Of a stretch of DNA of 64,000 nt, positions 24,980 to 33,338 are shown in pieces. Both the position numbers and the translations under genes were made by a program. The notes beneath the pieces were generated by a model. The model was not told where the DNA came from. It did not search any database and was given only the letters and a program-made list of their open reading frames with translations. The stretch is from Microcaldota archaeon (GTDB taxonomy: Archaea > Micrarchaeota > Micrarchaeia > Micrarchaeales > CABMGC01), in assembly GCA_028867025.1 (NCBI GenBank), contig JAGWHC010000002.1:66561-130560 (forward strand), written 5' to 3'. The stretch's first letter is position 1; the number at the start of each line of letters is the position of its first letter.

Positions 24980-26656
24980 ATGCCAGTAGCCAAGTACAAC
25001 AAGGCCTACCTGATGAAGTGCCTCGGGTTCAACGTTGGCGAGGACGAGCTTGCTAGGAACATAGACAACATGGGCCTCAACGTAGAGGAAGAGGACAAAA
25101 AAGAGCTAACTCTGGAATTCCAGGCGAACAGGCCTGATCTCCTAAGCACAGTAGGCCTGGCGAGGGCGATAAGGTACTTCATGCGAAGGAGCAGGAGCTT
25201 CGCATACGAGGTAAGCCCGGCAAGGGACGGCGACGTTATAAACGTTGGAAAGCACGTTGCCGAAGTGAGGCCGTACATAGCGGCGCTGAGGGTCAGCAAC
25301 ATGACCCTAAACGAGGAGCAGCTGCGCGACATAATCAACCTCACGGAGCGTGTCAGCGAGAACTACGGAAGGCACAGGGAGAAGATAGCGATGGGACTTC
25401 ACGACCTGAGGAATGTTAAGCCGCCGTTCTACTACGACGCTTATGAGGATGAGGAGTTCGTCCCGCTCAACAGGAGAAAGCCCAGCAAGTACAGCGAAGT
25501 GGTGAAGACCGAGAAGAAGGGAAAGAAATACGGGGCACTGGGCTCCTCGGAGGCGAGATACGTGGCGCTCAAGGACACGAAGGGCACAATGTCCCTCATA
25601 CCGATACTGAACTCTGACCGCACGAAGCTTTCCGTAGACACGAAGGAGATGCTGCTCGATGTGACAGGCAGGAACAGGGAGGTCATCGAAAAAATGGTCG
25701 ATATGCTCGCAGCGGAGTTCATAGACATGGGATATGCGGTGAGCGCAGTGCGCGTGAACTACGGAACAAGGAGCGCGGAGCTGCCAAGGATGGAGAGCAA
25801 GACGATAGAGGTTCCGCTGAGTCAGCTGGACAACGAGCTCGGGGTGACCATAGGCTTCAACAACGTCATAACCCTTGCGAATAAGATGGGCTACGAGGCC
25901 GCGCTTGTGGGAAGGCGTGTCAGGTTCAAGACGCCGCCTTACAGGCTAGACATAATAAACGAACAGGACGTCATAGAGGACGTTGCTGTTGCGTACGGAT
26001 ACGATTATATACAGCCGCTTGCTCTTCCGGCCACGCAGCAGGGAAGCACGGAGGCGAAGACGAAGGTCGCGGAGAGAATGAGCGACATAATGGTGGGACT
26101 GGGATTCGACGAGGCGATGAACTCGTACCTGACAAACGAGGAGAACAACTTCAAGCGGATGCGCTCTGCAGTGGGAGACAGCCACATAAAGATAGAGAAC
26201 CCGAAGGCCTCTACGATAGGCATGCTGAGGACCTGGCTGCTTCCGTCCCTGCTGAAAAACGTCGGCCTCTCTATGCACGACAAACTGCCGATCAGGCTCT
26301 TTGAGCTCGACATTGCGTTCGAGTTCCTGAGCAACGCGCCGCAGGAATCCTACCATCTCGCTGCGGTGGCGTGCTACTCGCAGGCGAACTTCAACGACAT
26401 AAAGGCGGTATTCGAGGGCTTTGCGCGCAAGTCGGGGATGAACTACAGCATAGCGAAGGGCAGCCACCCTAGCTTCATAGAGGGAAGATGCGCAACTGTC
26501 GTAGTGGGCAAAAAGAATATAGGCTTTATGGGTGAGATACATCCCGAGGTTTTGACCAGCTTCGGAATCGAGGAGCCAGTTGTGAGCTTCGAGATAGACC
26601 TCACAGGATGGTTCAACGTCGGGGAGAATGAAACTGAAGAAGGTAACGGCGCTTGA
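24980..26656 (+). CDS. pheT: Phenylalanyl-tRNA synthetase beta subunit
   Basis: The 558-residue protein is the archaeal-type beta subunit. It contains the B3/B4 editing region (FQANRPDLLSTVGLARAIRYF, GLHDLRNV), the B5 domain (RFKTPPYRLDIINEQDVIEDVAVAYGYDYI) and the inactive class II-like core (RTWLLPSLLKN, RLFELDIAF, GFMGEIHPEVLTSFGIEEPV). It pairs with PheS as an (alpha-beta)2 tetramer. Its last 29 bases overlap the next gene. Confidence 0.96.
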   Translation: MPVAKYNKAYLMKCLGFNVGEDELARNIDNMGLNVEEEDKKELTLEFQANRPDLLSTVGLARAIRYFMRRSRSFAYEVSPARDGDVINVGKHVAEVRPYIAALRVSNMTLNEEQLRDIINLTERVSENYGRHREKIAMGLHDLRNVKPPFYYDAYEDEEFVPLNRRKPSKYSEVVKTEKKGKKYGALGSSEARYVALKDTKGTMSLIPILNSDRTKLSVDTKEMLLDVTGRNREVIEKMVDMLAAEFIDMGYAVSAVRVNYGTRSAELPRMESKTIEVPLSQLDNELGVTIGFNNVITLANKMGYEAALVGRRVRFKTPPYRLDIINEQDVIEDVAVAYGYDYIQPLALPATQQGSTEAKTKVAERMSDIMVGLGFDEAMNSYLTNEENNFKRMRSAVGDSHIKIENPKASTIGMLRTWLLPSLLKNVGLSMHDKLPIRLFELDIAFEFLSNAPQESYHLAAVACYSQANFNDIKAVFEGFARKSGMNYSIAKGSHPSFIEGRCATVVVGKKNIGFMGEIHPEVLTSFGIEEPVVSFEIDLTGWFNVGENETEEGNGA

Positions 26657-27143
26657 GAGCGAAGCGTACACAGTAACTACCCGCCTGTTTTCGGAGGGCG
26701 CCAGGCCGCTGCTGCTGCATGATGTGGAGCCAGTGATCGGCAGGGTGATCAATCAGGTGCGGAGGTTCGATCGCGCGCTCGGGATCGGGTTCGGATTTGA
26801 GAAGAACAAGTCGCTTTTCGATATCGCCTCTGTGGGCTATTCTGCAGATTATGAGATCGCAGGCAGGGCATGCTCTGTATACATCGAGGTTGAAAGGAAG
26901 GGTCAGAAGGTGAGCGAAGAGAGCATAGTCTCTGTCAGATACCTCGACAGGGACCTGATCGAGGCAAACGGTATACCGCGAGAAAAGGCGAAGAAGGACG
27001 ACCTGCTCTACTTCCACAGGCGCGACCTGCCGCTTCTGCAGGTCGAGGACGGAAAGCGAGTGCTGGTTATCCCTCAGCCAGTATTCTCTGGCAATGCGGA
27101 GGAATTCGATTTTTCGCTCCTGAACTCGTTCAGGCAGCATTGA
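26628..27143 (+). CDS. Hypothetical protein following pheT
   Basis: This 171-residue soluble protein is unrecognised. It starts inside the 3' end of pheT (29-base overlap), suggesting translational coupling. Short alpha/beta segments (YTVTTRLFSEGARPLLLHDVEPVIGRVI; ACSVYIEVERKGQKVSEESIVSVRYLDRDLIEANGIP) are visible. It converges on rfcL with a 14-base overlap. Its place after pheT might imply a link to tRNA charging, but nothing in the sequence proves it. Confidence 0.65.
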   Translation: MKLKKVTALESEAYTVTTRLFSEGARPLLLHDVEPVIGRVINQVRRFDRALGIGFGFEKNKSLFDIASVGYSADYEIAGRACSVYIEVERKGQKVSEESIVSVRYLDRDLIEANGIPREKAKKDDLLYFHRRDLPLLQVEDGKRVLVIPQPVFSGNAEEFDFSLLNSFRQH

Positions 27144-28344
27144 AAAGGTAGCCTGCCTCCTCCTTCTCAAGCTTGAAGTCGTTCTTGAGCGATTCCGCAG
27201 CCGCGTCCTTCCCTTCCTGGTTCATCTTCCCGAAAAGCATCCTGAAGAGCGGGAGGTATGAACTTATTATCTCATGGCGGTTTGTGTGCAGGTAGGGCGA
27301 TAGCTTGACTGCTATCCTGCTCTGCATCCCTCTCATCTCTTTCGTAGCGCTAAGATACTTGACCCTCGAGGGGAACGCGTACGGGCTCACGTACTTGGTG
27401 TTGCCTCCGCTCGAAACTGACACGCCAGCTATCCCGACGTTGGTGTACTTCATGTAGCCGTAGTAGCGCGTGCGCTCTGCCATTTCGAAGAACCTGCTTG
27501 CGAATGAGAGATGCTCGTATGCCTGGTCCAGCGACTGCTTAACCCAGTACCTGTTCGGTATGTTCTCGTCGACCCAGTTCAGCAGCATGCCAGTATCAAC
27601 GTCGCTACTATCCACAGCGCCGCGTGCCGCAAGAAAGCTGTTGGTCATGAATATCTTGTCCAGCGTCCTGAATATCTCGAGCCTGCGGTTCCTGACTACG
27701 AGATTGTCGAGTATGTCGTTGCCGCCCAGAAGCACCATCTGCAGATCGTTGAGCGCAGCGCGCACATCGCCATCGCTCCTGTAGGCTATCTCCCTCAGCG
27801 CACCCTCCTCGACCTCCTCGCCCTCCGACTTCGCTATGCGCTTCATGTAGTCTATGAGCTCCCTTGACTCGACCTTCTTGAATTCGGCCCTGTCCACGTG
27901 ATTTCTCAGGAAGCTTATGCGCTGGTCCCAGAAATCGCTGGCGGTGAATGCGATCGGCTGCCTGCTTTCCCTCAGCATCTGGTTTATTACGCTCTCTGCG
28001 CCCTTGTCGAACTTGCTGGACAGCTCGTCGATCTCGTCAAAAAGTATTAGCGTTGTTTTGGAGAAGAGCCCTCTTGTCTTTGCCGCGGGAAGCAGTTTTT
28101 TCTTCAGCGTTTCCGCGTCCCGATAGTCGCTGGAGGTAAGTTCTAGTATCTCGAAGGAGTTTTCCTGCGCGAGCGCCCTCATCGCTGCGGTCTTGCCTGT
28201 TCCGCTGGGTCCATAGGCCATTATGGGCTTCGGCTTCCTGCCTGCCTGAACGTCTGCTGCGAACTCCTTCAGCTTCTCAATGCTGAGTCTGTTGCCTATA
28301 AGTTCCTTGAGGGACTTTGGCGTGTATTTTTCGTAGAGCAGCAT
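27130..28344 (-). CDS. rfcL: Replication factor C large subunit
   Basis: This AAA+ clamp-loader ATPase subunit (404 aa) loads PCNA with RfcS. Walker A is GPSGTGKT at residues 45-52. Walker B and the following acidic residues are LILFDEIDEL. A TASD segment serves as sensor 1, and the AAA+ lid follows (DGDVRAALNDLQ). The start at ATG 28344 is leaderless relative to the AT-rich promoter at 28361-28373, which also fits the divergent tRNA-Glu. The upstream in-frame start at 28386 lies beyond that promoter. Confidence 0.95.
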   Translation of the reverse strand: MLLYEKYTPKSLKELIGNRLSIEKLKEFAADVQAGRKPKPIMAYGPSGTGKTAAMRALAQENSFEILELTSSDYRDAETLKKKLLPAAKTRGLFSKTTLILFDEIDELSSKFDKGAESVINQMLRESRQPIAFTASDFWDQRISFLRNHVDRAEFKKVESRELIDYMKRIAKSEGEEVEEGALREIAYRSDGDVRAALNDLQMVLLGGNDILDNLVVRNRRLEIFRTLDKIFMTNSFLAARGAVDSSDVDTGMLLNWVDENIPNRYWVKQSLDQAYEHLSFASRFFEMAERTRYYGYMKYTNVGIAGVSVSSGGNTKYVSPYAFPSRVKYLSATKEMRGMQSRIAVKLSPYLHTNRHEIISSYLPLFRMLFGKMNQEGKDAAAESLKNDFKLEKEEAGYLFNAA

Positions 28345-28360
28345 GAAAACACGTAGAATA

Positions 28361-28373
28361 GTATTAATATATT
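28361..28373. promoter_or_regulatory. AT-rich promoter shared by rfcL and tRNA-Glu
   Basis: GTATTAATATATT lies 17-29 bases from the rfcL ATG (minus) and 21-33 bases from the tRNA-Glu 5' end (plus). Confidence 0.6.
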
Positions 28374-28393
28374 GGGAAAGAATCATAAAGCGT

Positions 28394-28468
28394 GCTCCGA
28401 TCGTCTAGTCCGGTCAAGGACGCAGGCCTCTCAAGTCTGCAACCCGGGTTCAAATCCCGGCCGGAGCA
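28394..28468 (+). tRNA. tRNA-Glu (CTC)
   Basis: The acceptor stem is GCTCCGA/CCGGAGC, with an A-C mismatch at the innermost pair (28400/28461). The D arm is GTCT...GGAC. The anticodon stem CAGGC/GTCTG encloses loop CTCTCAA with anticodon CTC at 28430-28432. The T arm CCGGG-TTCAAAT-CCCGG is intact. The mismatch may be real or edited; the rest of the cloverleaf is sound. Confidence 0.93.
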
Positions 28469-28524
28469 TCATGCGAAACGAATAGCCTTTTATCGCTTGG
28501 GAAAGAGAGAACAATGGTGGTCGG

Positions 28525-28713
28525 ATGGTGCAGAGGAAAAAGAAGTTTAGCATAGATGGCAAGAAGTACGAGTTTGAGGACGCTCTGATCATCGAGATGA
28601 ACAAGATAATGCTCGAGCTCTCTTCCATCAACGCCAATCTTGCGAAAACGGAAAAGGTCATCGAGGACATCAGGACGATACTGCAGTATTACGGGATAAA
28701 AGTCAGGGAATAA
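28525..28713 (+). CDS. Small coiled-coil hypothetical protein
   Basis: The 62-residue protein has a basic N-terminus (MVQRKKKFSIDGKKYEFED) and then one long amphipathic helix with heptad leucines and isoleucines. Similar short helical proteins occur as dimerising accessory factors, but no family is recognised. ATG 28525 follows a GATGGTGG-like region; no strong TATA is evident, and it may be read through from tRNA-Glu. Confidence 0.55.
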   Translation: MVQRKKKFSIDGKKYEFEDALIIEMNKIMLELSSINANLAKTEKVIEDIRTILQYYGIKVRE

Positions 28714-28747
28714 TGGTAAGGACTTTTCCTCGGCGGTGGACTCTTGC

Positions 28748-29320
28748 TCACGGAAGATGAAACAGCACAAGGCTCCCTGCCACGACCATCATTATGAGGC
28801 CGACTGCGATCTTCAGCGAGTGTTTTTCTATCTTTTCTATCGTCGACTTCAGAAACCTTACTGTAGCTAGGGGTATCACCCAGCCAATAAGCAGTCCGGA
28901 GATGCCTGACGCTAAAGAGCCAAGTGCGATACCTACGGAAACTACAACAGTGGTTATCTCTATGCCCTCGAGCACAAAACCGGAGTAGATGCCAAGCATT
29001 CCCGCCTTTATCCTTTCCTCTTCTTCCTCTTCCTCGTTCTTCTTTAGCAGGCCCTCGGCAAGGAAGTAGGCGCCTATGATGAATATCACACCCCCTGCTG
29101 CGATGTCAAGGAGAGCTTCAGGAAGCACCATGAAGAAGTAGTAGATTGCTGCGCCGACGGGGAGCATTGTTGCCAGCCCTGCGAAGGTTATCGTCCATGC
29201 GGCCCTCCATTTGTACTTTATGGAAGCGGCAACTGTCAGCATTGCCATCTCGCTACCGCTTATGATGCCGAAACCCACTCCTGCAACCAGCGCAAGAAGG
29301 AAACTCAGACTGGCGGTCAT
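28748..29320 (-). CDS. Membrane protein, metal-permease-like
   Basis: The 190-residue protein has about six helices in two similar halves. The halves carry GIISGSEMAMLTVAAS and FVLEGIEITTVVVSVG, separated by an acidic loop (KKNEEEEEEERIK). A conserved E-G-x-E in a membrane helix recalls iron permease FTR1 (REGxE) or the GDT1/UPF0016 cation exchangers (ExGD). The internal duplication also fits these. The assignment is tentative; divalent or trivalent cation transport is inferred, not shown. Confidence 0.7.
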   Translation of the reverse strand: MTASLSFLLALVAGVGFGIISGSEMAMLTVAASIKYKWRAAWTITFAGLATMLPVGAAIYYFFMVLPEALLDIAAGGVIFIIGAYFLAEGLLKKNEEEEEEERIKAGMLGIYSGFVLEGIEITTVVVSVGIALGSLASGISGLLIGWVIPLATVRFLKSTIEKIEKHSLKIAVGLIMMVVAGSLVLFHLP

Positions 29321-29364
29321 GCGGATACTTTGGCACCAAACCTTTATTAGATTCTGCCAGCGCG

Positions 29365-30897
29365 CTAGTCCGGATTGTAACCTACGAAGCCGTAGTTTGG
29401 CGTGCCTGGAGTTTCCGAAATGAGGTCAGTGAGTGCAAGCTGTGCGCAGCCTCCAGTCTGGTTCTGTGCAGGAGAAAGATCGCCAGCAGAAGTAAAGGCC
29501 CATTTGTTAACTATTGCCATCTGGCTTAAGTTCAGCGGCTCGATAAGAGGCGCGAGTGGCTTCTGGGAGAAATTGAGCGCGCCGAGCATGTCATTCGCTG
29601 TCTTGTCCCTGACATTCAGGGAGGTTATGTTGAACGTTGTCTCTATCAGTTTCATTATCGAACTGAAGGTATACAGCGTATGGTCCACATAGCCGCGTCT
29701 GGCGTAGGGAGAGATTATAAGAAGAGGCACTCTTGGGCCTGCGCCAATTGCTATCGTGCCGTTTATGCCATCCGTAGATGCATTGATTACAGGAGGAAAA
29801 ACGCCATCGTACCATCCGCCAAAATCATCCCAGGTTACTATTATCACAGTGCTGTTCCAGTATTTGCTCCTGCCCACGGAGTTGACTATGCTTGCGACCC
29901 ACCACATTCCCCAGGTGATGTTGGCCGGGGCGTGATCAGAAATTGGAGCGGAGGGTATTACGTAAGAGACATTTGGCAGGCTGCTCGAGTTGATGTCAGA
30001 GAAGATTTTGCCGCGAAGCACAAAATGACTGTTTAGCCTTGCGGTATACGATGCATTAACCGCTTCGAACGGGTTCCAGAAATCCAGTACGCTCCCGTTG
30101 TCAAATGACCTGTTGAACAGCCCAAGAGGTATCTTTTTGTCGTAATACTTCCAGGTCTTGTTGGAACCAGTCATTAGGTCTGTAAGCGTGGGTATTGAAG
30201 ACGCCTCGTGGACATAGGCGCGTCTCAGGCCCAGAGGGCTGCTAAGGTTAAGTGGCGCACCAGACAGGAAGCCCGCAATGGGAGAGAGGGCCGCGATCAG
30301 CGCCCAATGGTTGGCAGGGCTATAGCTGGAAACCGATTGAAAGGTGTTATCCGAAAGCACAAAGTTTTTGGCATAGTCCCAATAGTAGGGTATGGTCCTA
30401 TTGTCAAAGTAGCCAACGGCTGATTTGCAACCTTGAGCTTCAGTTATGAACCCGTCCATCTTTCCGCCGTTTTTATCTATGACCATGTTGGGATAGGCGT
30501 GCGGGAAATCAGGCGAAACCGCCTGCGATGAGTTCATGAGAAAAGGGCGAACACAGCCTGCACTGGAGTTTGTGAGATTTATAGGTATGCAGGTGCCGTT
30601 TTGTATCCCATAAGCCCCAGGATAGGTACCAAAAAACGTATCGAATGCCCTGTTTTCCTGAAAGATGACTATTACGTGCTTTATCGGGTTGCTTGGCTTG
30701 GGCGACGGTTCGTTACCTGCAGCACTGAGGTTTTGGGTTTCATTGAGTGAAATGCTTGTAGTCGGAACGGTGGAGGCTGAGGGCTGAATCGCCCTGGGTG
30801 CTTGACTCAAAAATAGATTAGCGGCTAGCAAAAGGGCCAGGCCACCGCAGATGAAAGCGATTGCTAGCTTTACCTTCGCGCTTATGAAGGTTGCCAT
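29365..30897 (-). CDS. Exported phosphoesterase, phospholipase C/acid phosphatase family
   Basis: The 510-residue protein has an N-terminal membrane segment (about 8-30). The phosphoesterase signature is HVIVIFQENRAFDTFFGTYPG, in which E and N bind metal and phosphate. SDNTFQSVSSYSPANHW, VIVTWDDFGGWYDGVFPP and GPRVPLLIISPYARRGYVDHTLYTFSSIMKLIE complete the alkaline-phosphatase-like core of PLC-C/AcpA proteins. It likely hydrolyses phosphomonoesters or phospholipids outside the cell, for phosphate scavenging or lipid use. Many sequons suggest glycosylation. Confidence 0.92.
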   Translation of the reverse strand: MATFISAKVKLAIAFICGGLALLLAANLFLSQAPRAIQPSASTVPTTSISLNETQNLSAAGNEPSPKPSNPIKHVIVIFQENRAFDTFFGTYPGAYGIQNGTCIPINLTNSSAGCVRPFLMNSSQAVSPDFPHAYPNMVIDKNGGKMDGFITEAQGCKSAVGYFDNRTIPYYWDYAKNFVLSDNTFQSVSSYSPANHWALIAALSPIAGFLSGAPLNLSSPLGLRRAYVHEASSIPTLTDLMTGSNKTWKYYDKKIPLGLFNRSFDNGSVLDFWNPFEAVNASYTARLNSHFVLRGKIFSDINSSSLPNVSYVIPSAPISDHAPANITWGMWWVASIVNSVGRSKYWNSTVIIVTWDDFGGWYDGVFPPVINASTDGINGTIAIGAGPRVPLLIISPYARRGYVDHTLYTFSSIMKLIETTFNITSLNVRDKTANDMLGALNFSQKPLAPLIEPLNLSQMAIVNKWAFTSAGDLSPAQNQTGGCAQLALTDLISETPGTPNYGFVGYNPD

Positions 30898-30963
30898 CCG
30901 CTACTGATAAAATGCGTACGAATAAAAATCCGTTGGCTTCGAGCATCTCGCCCTGAGATGCCG

Positions 30964-32031
30964 CTAAACGGCATTTGGAGTGTAGACTGTTCCCTGGCTG
31001 TTTACGAAAACGGTGTACGTGGAGCCCACGAAGCCGCTGCCTGAAGTGCCGTTGAGCCAAACCATCACAGTATATTCACCGGCTCCGTACTTGCTTATCA
31101 GATTCTTCATGCTGAAGGCGACATTGAACGAGTTGCCGCTGACAGTATACCTGTCCGCGTCTATGGTCTCTATGCCCGTATAGTAGTAGAGCGGGCTGCT
31201 CACGACTCCGGCGACTGTTGTGCCGTAGGAGTATGATGACGTAGCGGCGAGCTGTGCCTTGGACATGTCCTGCACCTGCTGGTCATAGCTCACCTGTACC
31301 GAGTTGAGCTTGTAGCCGCCCTGCAGGGTGCCCTGCAGGTACATCTCCTGCGTGGCATTGTCTATCCCGTAGCTGCTCCACGCTATGTAGTTGTCTATGA
31401 AGTCCTCGGTGAAGTAGACGCTGCTCGCGTTGTAAGCTATGCCTATACTCACCTGATTGTGGTTGGGATCGAGTATGTTATAGCGATGGCCGTTGTTGCA
31501 GCACGCGGAGTCGTTGTACATCATGTCATATTCCATCTGCTGCAGCGCCTGTTTCACGTTTATGTTTCCGTTGCAGCCGAAGATCCCGCAGGCTGCGCTC
31601 TCCCTGAAAGCTATGTTCTCGCTCACTGCGCCGGTGCCCCCGACCAGAGTGTAGCGCATATACGGCTTCATGCCGTAGATGTCCCAGTGGCTGAAGTAGT
31701 TGTTGACTATCATGCTGTCAGAGTGCTGCTGTCCCGAAGGCTCGTTCGATAGCGTGACGTTGCCGAGGCCGTACTGGTGCCTGTCCGCATTTATCAGGCC
31801 GAGAGCATATTCCTCGAGCGCGACGCTCGTCTGCGATGTGTTGACCGACTGCGCAGTTGTTGTTATCAGCGTGCCGTTCTGGCCTGTGGAAACTACTGTG
31901 GAGGTGACGTTCAGGAATGAGGAGAGCGGATTGCTGAGGTTGTGCGAGAACGAGACGTAGAGAAGTCCGGCGAGAAGCAGCAGCGTTGCCGCAGAGAGTA
32001 TGCTTGCTATGAGCGATGCCGCGCCACCCAT
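30964..32031 (-). CDS. Secreted CAP/SCP-domain protein
   Basis: The protein (355 aa) has a signal anchor followed by a CAP domain: YALGLINADRHQYGLGNVTLS, QHSDSMIVNNYFSHWDIYG, GAVSENIAFRE and HRYNILDPNHNQVSIGIAY carry the His/Glu/His cavity residues. Two Cys pairs (SAACGIFGC, ACC) lie in the CAP loops. A C-terminal beta domain (200-355) follows. CAP proteins are secreted and their biochemical role is often unclear. ATG 32031 is chosen over the adjacent TTG. Confidence 0.88.
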   Translation of the reverse strand: MGGAASLIASILSAATLLLLAGLLYVSFSHNLSNPLSSFLNVTSTVVSTGQNGTLITTTAQSVNTSQTSVALEEYALGLINADRHQYGLGNVTLSNEPSGQQHSDSMIVNNYFSHWDIYGMKPYMRYTLVGGTGAVSENIAFRESAACGIFGCNGNINVKQALQQMEYDMMYNDSACCNNGHRYNILDPNHNQVSIGIAYNASSVYFTEDFIDNYIAWSSYGIDNATQEMYLQGTLQGGYKLNSVQVSYDQQVQDMSKAQLAATSSYSYGTTVAGVVSSPLYYYTGIETIDADRYTVSGNSFNVAFSMKNLISKYGAGEYTVMVWLNGTSGSGFVGSTYTVFVNSQGTVYTPNAV

Positions 32032-32092
32032 CAAATCCCTTTAATGAATGGCGTGAAAGGAATATGAAGCATACGCTAAACGCAGGTTTTGT

Positions 32093-32332
32093 GTGGTGGT
32101 GTGCCGTAGCCCCTCTTCTGTTCTAGGTGGCATTCGACTAAGCGGCGATTGCCTTGCACGCTCACAGCATGCGCATCGGCCGTTTCAAGCACACATGCAC
32201 GCTCGTCTTGTCATCGCTTATGTACAATTGTGCTAGCGTTTCTTTTCCGAATCGGGCCTTGGGCCCGTGCACGCTCTGCGTGGAGGGAGCTTCCTCGGTC
32301 CGAAGACCGTAAGCCACCCGCACACCACTGAT
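32093..32332 (-). ncRNA. rnpB: RNase P RNA
   Basis: Read on the minus strand, the ends pair as P1 (GTGGTGTGC at 32328-32320 with GCACACCAC at 32104-32096). Conserved region I appears as GAGGAAGCTCCCTCC (32296-32282). The 3' conserved region appears as ACAGAAGAGGGGCTACGGC (32121-32103), and TCGAATGCCACC lies nearby. A UUCG-capped hairpin, CGGTC-TTCG-GACCG, precedes region I. The size, about 240 nt, is small for archaeal type A, suggesting a trimmed specificity domain. A TTATAA box at 32353-32358 lies about 21-26 bases upstream. The RNA cleaves 5' leaders from pre-tRNAs. Confidence 0.85.
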
Positions 32333-32352
32333 AGTTTTTTATTATCTGTGGT

Positions 32353-32358
32353 TTATAA
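32353..32358. promoter_or_regulatory. Palindromic TATA shared by rnpB and BofA-like gene
   Basis: TTATAA lies 21 bases from the predicted RNase P RNA 5' end (minus) and 21 bases from the ATG at 32379 (plus). Confidence 0.5.
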
Positions 32359-32378
32359 GGCTATCTGGCGGTGAGAGA

Positions 32379-32642
32379 ATGGCACTATTCGGAATCGCGC
32401 TTTCCGGGATATGGCTGATAATTGCGGTAGCTCTGGCGGTACTCATAATATGGAAGATTGGAAAAACCATATTTGGGCTGCTGGCCAACACGATACTTGG
32501 TTTCATAACTTTCTTCCTGGCCAATACAGTATTTGGGCTTGGCATACCCTACGACATTGCATCTATAGTCATAACTGCGATATTTGGCTTGCCTGGCGCG
32601 GCTGTAATCGTATTCCTCAAGCTGATAGGCGTAACGATATAG
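32379..32642 (+). CDS. BofA-like small membrane protein
   Basis: The 87-residue protein has two to three hydrophobic helices and the segment ANTVFGLGIPYDIASIVITAIFGLPGAAVIVFLKLIGV. This matches the pro-sigma-K processing inhibitor BofA pattern (N...GI.IP.......G..G.PG). In Bacillus BofA restrains the site-2 protease SpoIVFB; archaeal homologues have no known role. An M50 site-2 protease is present in this window at 45983. The gene converges on the histone gene with no gap. Confidence 0.75.
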   Translation: MALFGIALSGIWLIIAVALAVLIIWKIGKTIFGLLANTILGFITFFLANTVFGLGIPYDIASIVITAIFGLPGAAVIVFLKLIGVTI

Positions 32643-32837
32643 CTATCTCGCGAGCTCTATATCCGCTTTCTTGACCGTCTTCCTCTTAGCGTGCTTTGCC
32701 AGCTTGACCGCCTTCTTCGCTATAGAATAGGCATAGGCGTTGAGCGTTTCCGAGAGCTCAACCACAGCACTCTCGCTTATCCTGTCACCGCCGACACTCT
32801 TCAGTATCCTCTTGGCAGCCATCTTAGAAATCGTCAT
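32643..32837 (-). CDS. Archaeal histone
   Basis: The 64-residue protein is essentially one histone fold: KMAAKRILKSVGGDRISESAVVELSETLNAYAYSIAKKAVKLAKHAKRKTVKKADIELAR. The R of GGDRIS and the KTVKKADI ending are hallmark DNA-contact and dimer-core positions. It has no tails. It lacks the usual IPIAPV N-terminus of methanogen histones, starting MTISK or, from the internal ATG at 32822, MAAKRI. It would wrap DNA as dimers. Confidence 0.92.
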   Translation of the reverse strand: MTISKMAAKRILKSVGGDRISESAVVELSETLNAYAYSIAKKAVKLAKHAKRKTVKKADIELAR

Positions 32838-32877
32838 GCACAGTTATTAAAATAAGAAAGCTTAAAACAATATTAGG

Positions 32878-33333
32878 ATGGAGATAAGGGAGCTTGAAGA
32901 GAAGGACTACAGGGGCCTCTGTTCGCTTGTGCTGCAGGTGTACGACGAGGTGCCGTACGCCACCAGTTTCGGGAAAAGACCCGACGAGCGGCAGCTTTCG
33001 GAGCTGATGCAGCGGAAGCTCGAAGGCATGCGCAGCAAGACTGTTGTCGACTTCGTAGCGGTCGAGGGCGACAGGGTGGTTGCAGACTGCGAGATAGTGA
33101 AGTCCACAGAAACTGGAGGCCTGATAGGCATACTTGTGGCAGGAGACCACAGGCGAAAGGGCCTGGGCAGAAGGCTTGTTGAAAAGTGCTCGGAAAAGGC
33201 CAAACTATTCAAGATGCTTGAGGTGTACGCTGAGATCGACGACAGGAACGAGGGCGCAGCCGAATTCTTTTCCAGGTGCGGCTTCAGGGAGCAGGAAGGT
33301 GAGGATGCGCTGGTCATGATAAGGAACATCTGA
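32878..33333 (+). CDS. GNAT family N-acetyltransferase
   Basis: The 151-residue protein has the GNAT fold. The acetyl-CoA-binding motif A is GILVAGDHRRKGLGRRLVEKC (R-x-x-G-x-G/A), and motif B ends in FSRCGFREQEGE. It resembles RimI-like protein acetyltransferases in length, but the substrate is unknown. It is transcribed divergently from the histone gene 40 bases away, and acetylation of a nearby protein is only speculation. Confidence 0.88.
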   Translation: MEIRELEEKDYRGLCSLVLQVYDEVPYATSFGKRPDERQLSELMQRKLEGMRSKTVVDFVAVEGDRVVADCEIVKSTETGGLIGILVAGDHRRKGLGRRLVEKCSEKAKLFKMLEVYAEIDDRNEGAAEFFSRCGFREQEGEDALVMIRNI

Positions 33334-33338
33334 GCCGG

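Noticed and set aside
28431-28670. Minus-strand frame starting in tRNA-Glu
   Set aside because: It overlaps the tRNA and is antisense to the small coiled-coil gene.
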